DNA of 64,000 nt, taken from contig NC_036451.1 of assembly GCF_002775205.1 (NCBI RefSeq), positions 23,300,351-23,364,350 on the forward strand, written 5' to 3'. Origin of the DNA: Xiphophorus maculatus. Lineage: Eukaryota; Chordata; Actinopteri; Cyprinodontiformes; Poeciliidae. The notes beneath the pieces are model-generated. The model made no database searches. It was not told the DNA's origin and saw nothing but the letters and a program-made list of their open reading frames with translations. Below, piece after piece: positions 61,601-64,000 of the stretch. Numbering within the stretch: the stretch's first letter is position 1; each line of letters starts with the position of its first letter. A program made the translations under genes and the position numbers.

Positions 61601-63154
61601 GGGATATACATTCCTTACAATCCAAAGACAGACCACAACATTAAATTGGAAAAGTATACTGATATTTCAGGTGACCTGGAGGACATGCCAACAAATGACA
61701 CCAGCAGAACAACACTTGAGGTAGACCCAGAGCTTCAGTCAAGATGGGCCACAATGAATCTTGGAGTCTCCCGCTTCCGAAAGCATCTCGAAATCTCATC
61801 CCATGCAACAGAATCCGATCTGAACTCCCCAGCAGACTCTTCTTTCACCTCCGGCAGTGAAAGTGGATCTGGGAGAAGACAAAGACTAAGGAGAAGGTTT
61901 GTTGGGATCCAAGAAACACACAAAAGCTCGTCTCCAGAGCTGGAAAATGTTCAACTAAATGTGTCTCCAACTCCAAAGAGTCCAGAAGACACGTTCACTT
62001 TCTCAGATATAGTTAAACAGAGAATAAATAAAAATCACAGTGATAAAGATTCAAGTAGTCCATCAAAGCAGAGCTCTAATTCCTCTTCTAGCAGTGACAG
62101 TGAGGATGAGACAAAAGACCACAGTGTTATTGACCTGAGTCGTGGTGTTCCACGCATTAAGAGGCGTTTAGATATCAAGGCACCGTCTCCAGAGCCAAGT
62201 AATACCCCACCTTTTCTCATTGGAAATGAAGACTTGACAGAGCACAATGCATTGCAAAGCACACAAGCATCAACTATCATTGGACCAACAGATGAATCGC
62301 TTATCACTTATAAGCGATCTATTTTCAAATCCTTATCACTACCAAGTAGTTCTTTCACACCGAATGGCAGCCGTCAGACTGTCAGCTATATCCCCAATCT
62401 TTCAAAAGATGGGTCAAATGACAAGGATACGTCTCTTTCTTCAAAGGCCCCAAAAAGTACAAGCTTTGATGACATCATAAAGAGGAGACTGAGACCATCC
62501 AGATCCAAGACCGATGGAGACCTGATGGAAAAAATAAAATGGACTCATGTTGGTCATCATTTGCCTGACCTTTCAAGCTCCAAATCACGAGAAGGAGTGG
62601 ATGTAACGTCCAAATCTCTGCCGCAAGCTTCATTCACAGAGCTAACTTCTCCCTCAAACGATTCTGAAAGTAGTACAACTGCCTTTAGCATATTGCAGCT
62701 CAGCAAGAAGTCAGATGCAACACAAACACACAAATATTCATCACTTGGTCCGGAAGTCGCACCCTCTCCCTCCGGTGATGTTCTCCGTGTGCTTGGAAAC
62801 TCGTCCCAAAGGACACCAGAAATTCAGAGGGCTGCATTAGGGGACAAGAATGAGAGAAAAGGCCTGAGTGCCCTAAAAGCCATGTCACGAGACAGGAGAA
62901 ACTGGGAGGGGGATGAAGATAGACATCTTGTGTTTGATACACAAGATGGCAGCATCTCCAGTCACAGCCAGTCTGAAAAAGACAAAGTCTTGTCTCAACA
63001 GTCTCAAATTCATTCTCCTTCTGCGAGTGAGTCGAAAAAAGACATGGATTTGTTGCTGTTGTACGGTGTTCCCCGCTACAAGAGACATGGTATTGGGGAC
63101 TCATTGACAGAGACTTCACGTCCTGATCCAGCTACACCTCAGCAAGATGACTGA
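49681..63154 (+). CDS. LRRC66: LRRC66-like LRR-Ig transmembrane protein with a giant repeat tail, 4 coding exons
   Basis: Exons: 49681-50104, 54710-54879, 55049-55382, 55476-63154; phases 1, 0, 1; 2868 aa (human LRRC66 about 880). Function is unknown in any species. Visible: signal peptide about 1-27 (Kozak GCCATGG); LRR N-cap CPESCVC; leucine-rich repeats (ELDLSHNLLSSV, NLRNLWLGNNSI, VLELSFNRISSL, ELHLQHNLITHL, VLDLRFNMLTTM); LRR C-cap with Cys234, 236, 260, 281; an Ig-like domain about 290-361 (Cys306, Trp313/314, DTGLYVC ending at Cys344); one membrane helix about 399-421 (SDLALAVCLSIFFTFLLAF), followed by ARPCIDRLW, which matches my recollection of human LRRC66 (DLALAVCLSVFITFLVAF, RPYVDRLW). 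The Ser-rich cytoplasmic tail, residues 422-2868, is mostly a tandem repeat. Identity also rests on position beside SGCB. Alternative: another LRR-Ig family member such as LRRC53, less likely given synteny. Confidence 0.88.
50460..50640 (+). mobile_element. Tc1-like transposase fragment
   Basis: The translation reads MVWSDESKVDLLGNNHCSW, matching the conserved 'VWSDESKIELFG' block of Tc1/mariner transposases, including the Asp of the second catalytic region. Later sequence has decayed. Confidence 0.8.
51749..51938 (+). mobile_element. tRNA-derived SINE with a perfect target duplication
   Basis: RNA polymerase III promoter boxes are visible: an A box in GTGGCGTAGGGGTTAGCGC (about 51760-51778) and a perfect B box GGTTCGATTCC (about 51823-51833). 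A tRNA-unrelated body follows (CATGTCTTCCCCCTTTCCTG, TGAAAAAGGGACTCTAGAGC) and an A-rich tail. The element is flanked by exact 15-bp copies of AAAAAGGATGCTCAG (51734-51748 and 51939-51953). The intact duplication implies a recent L1/L2-type retroposition. Confidence 0.92.
53095..53300 (-). mobile_element. Tc1-like fragment
   Basis: CAGTCAGATTGGATGGAGAG and, further on, GAAGGTTGCCCTGGCCCAGT follow the reverse complement of the Tc1 transposase 3' part. Highly diverged. Confidence 0.55.
53620..54235 (+). mobile_element. LINE reverse-transcriptase C-terminal remnant with 3' tail
   Basis: Broken translation retains the C-terminal pattern of fish L2/Rex-like LINEs: WIVVT (from 'IDYCNSLL'), then after TCATTTGACCAGATGCGTTT a stretch corresponding to 'APKTWNELPLKVRQAPSIAIFKTHLKTYLF' with frameshifts (ACGTGGAATGAGTTGCTACT, TTTTTAAAACTCATTTAAAA). 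It ends with GCACAGCATTTTGGTCAGCT and GTTTTAGAAATAAAGTGG, a typical LINE 3' tail. Confidence 0.65.
56786..61330 (+). repeat. LRRC66: coding tandem array in LRRC66, 411-bp (137-codon) period
   Basis: Higher-order repeat of two related half-units. A units (about 69 aa) begin QWPxxDFGR, carry TRIKRRLDIKAP, then SDSSSSSDSEDE, then KQEELLMSKLP and HPKPEN. B units (about 68 aa) begin (N/R/H)WSAPDLGK, carry TTQIKKPVDIKA, then SDSSSSSDSDNERKD, then QEELYISKLPTNVTT and QKPAN. A-unit starts: 56786, 57185, 57596, 58007, 58418, 58823, 59234, 59645, 60056, 60467, 60866, 61265; seven of the eleven spacings are exactly 411 and the others are 399, 405, 399 and 399, all multiples of 3. It encodes about residues 747-2260. 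Outer units are more diverged than central ones. Confidence 0.97.
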
Positions 63155-64000
63155 AGAGGGCAAAAGGTGGGGATCTCCTTAATAAAGAAAAGATCCTGCT
63201 GGTAGAAAAAGTAAAAGTATGAGCAGGTGTGAAATCAGGAAGAACTGGCAGCCAATTGGAGTTTTTTTTTTTTTTTTAAGTATGCACATTATTTTTAAGT
63301 GTAAATTATTACAACTGTATAAGCTTTGAAATGACATGTCAATATTTGTGACTAGTAGTTTTAGGAGCAGCCAACCTCAATTATGTTTAATGTTTGAAAC
63401 AGTTTTTGGTTGTCACTTTAAAATGATCAAGACACTTTCAAATCAAGTTCACTATGAGATCATTTATACTCCTACCTACATTAAAACAATTTCCTAAAGC
63501 AGAAATAGAGCCTGAGTATTTGTAAAGAGGTGGACTGTAATAGTAATGTCTGTTGTACTTTTTCCCCCCCAAACATCCTATATAGTCAGAGAATCCAGGT
63601 ATCAGCCAGTAAGTTAATAAACCTTTTTATTTATGTGTATAGACATTGGTTATAGTGAAAACAAACATATAGACACTTATTGTTTACATACATATTTACA
63701 GTCGGGACAAGGCTGTTCATCCTCCTGCATTTTCATTGGAGAATACTAAAAGATTTATCTCTACACAGTATTTGGTAAGCAATGAAACAGTTAAATCCAG
63801 TTTTTGCTAATGGTGGAGATCCCCAATGGAATCGTATGTGTGTGATCTAACGACTGATTTTTATGTGCATCATAACAACTGCAGAATTTTTTTTTATATA
63901 TATGTATATATAAAAAAAATATATATTGCATGAACTTCAAAATAAAATAAGAGTCTTCACACCGGTTGCAGCTGTCTTATTACTCTCTACATAATGATGC
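63155..64000 (+). other. LRRC66: LRRC66 3' untranslated region
   Basis: AT-rich sequence after the TGA (63152-63154). AATAAA hexamers occur at 63181-63186, 63616-63621 and 63941-63946. The last is preceded by TATATATAAAAAAAATATAT and followed by T-rich sequence, and is the most likely end. No further gene is visible before the window ends. Confidence 0.6.
63941..63946 (+). terminator. LRRC66: candidate distal polyadenylation signal of LRRC66
   Basis: AATAAA in the context CAAAATAAAATAAGAGTC. Two weaker-context hexamers lie upstream at 63181 and 63616. Confidence 0.45.

Overview
The window is vertebrate genomic DNA. Genes are split into short exons with GT-AG introns, and the gene-poor stretches hold teleost-style repeats: many decayed Tc1-like copies, hAT-type MITEs, LINE tails, a tRNA-derived SINE and dinucleotide/tetranucleotide microsatellites. 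This points to a ray-finned (teleost) fish. I cannot name the species from sequence alone. Nothing bacterial, plasmid-like, CRISPR-like or viral was seen.

Four protein-coding genes can be reconstructed exon by exon, with reading phase agreeing at every junction: USP46 (+, CDS 10237-21160, 9 exons, 369 aa), SPATA18/MIEAP (-, CDS 42161-35806, 12 exons, about 501 aa), SGCB beta-sarcoglycan (+, CDS 44187-48117, 6 exons, 310 aa) and an LRRC66-type leucine-rich repeat membrane protein (+, CDS 49681-63154, 4 exons, 2868 aa). The same four genes are neighbours, in the same order and relative orientation, on human 4q12 (known synteny, recalled rather than searched). This supports the identities, above all for the diverged LRRC66.

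Layout: 1-9.8 kb is non-coding upstream DNA with repeats and one candidate conserved non-coding block. 9.8-24.8 kb is USP46 with a GC-rich promoter and a probable 3.6-kb 3' UTR. 24.8-35.7 kb is a gene desert of repeats. 35.7-42.2 kb is SPATA18. 42.2-44.2 kb is intergenic. 44.2-49.1 kb is SGCB. 49.7-64 kb is LRRC66, whose 4.6-kb first intron is a repeat graveyard and whose last exon is 7.7 kb long. The genes share no obvious pathway: a deubiquitinase, a mitochondrial quality-control protein, a dystrophin-complex subunit and an orphan membrane protein. The cluster looks like conserved synteny, not a functional operon.

The most unusual object is the LRRC66 cytoplasmic tail. Human LRRC66 is about 880 aa in total, whereas here the tail alone is about 2450 aa. 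It is dominated by an in-frame tandem array (56786 to about 61330) with a 411-bp (137-codon) period. Each period is an A/B pair of about 68-residue half-units, and each half-unit combines a basic motif (A type KRRLDIKAP) with an acidic serine run (SSSSSDSEDE). The ectodomain also carries an Ig-like domain between the LRR C-cap and the membrane segment.
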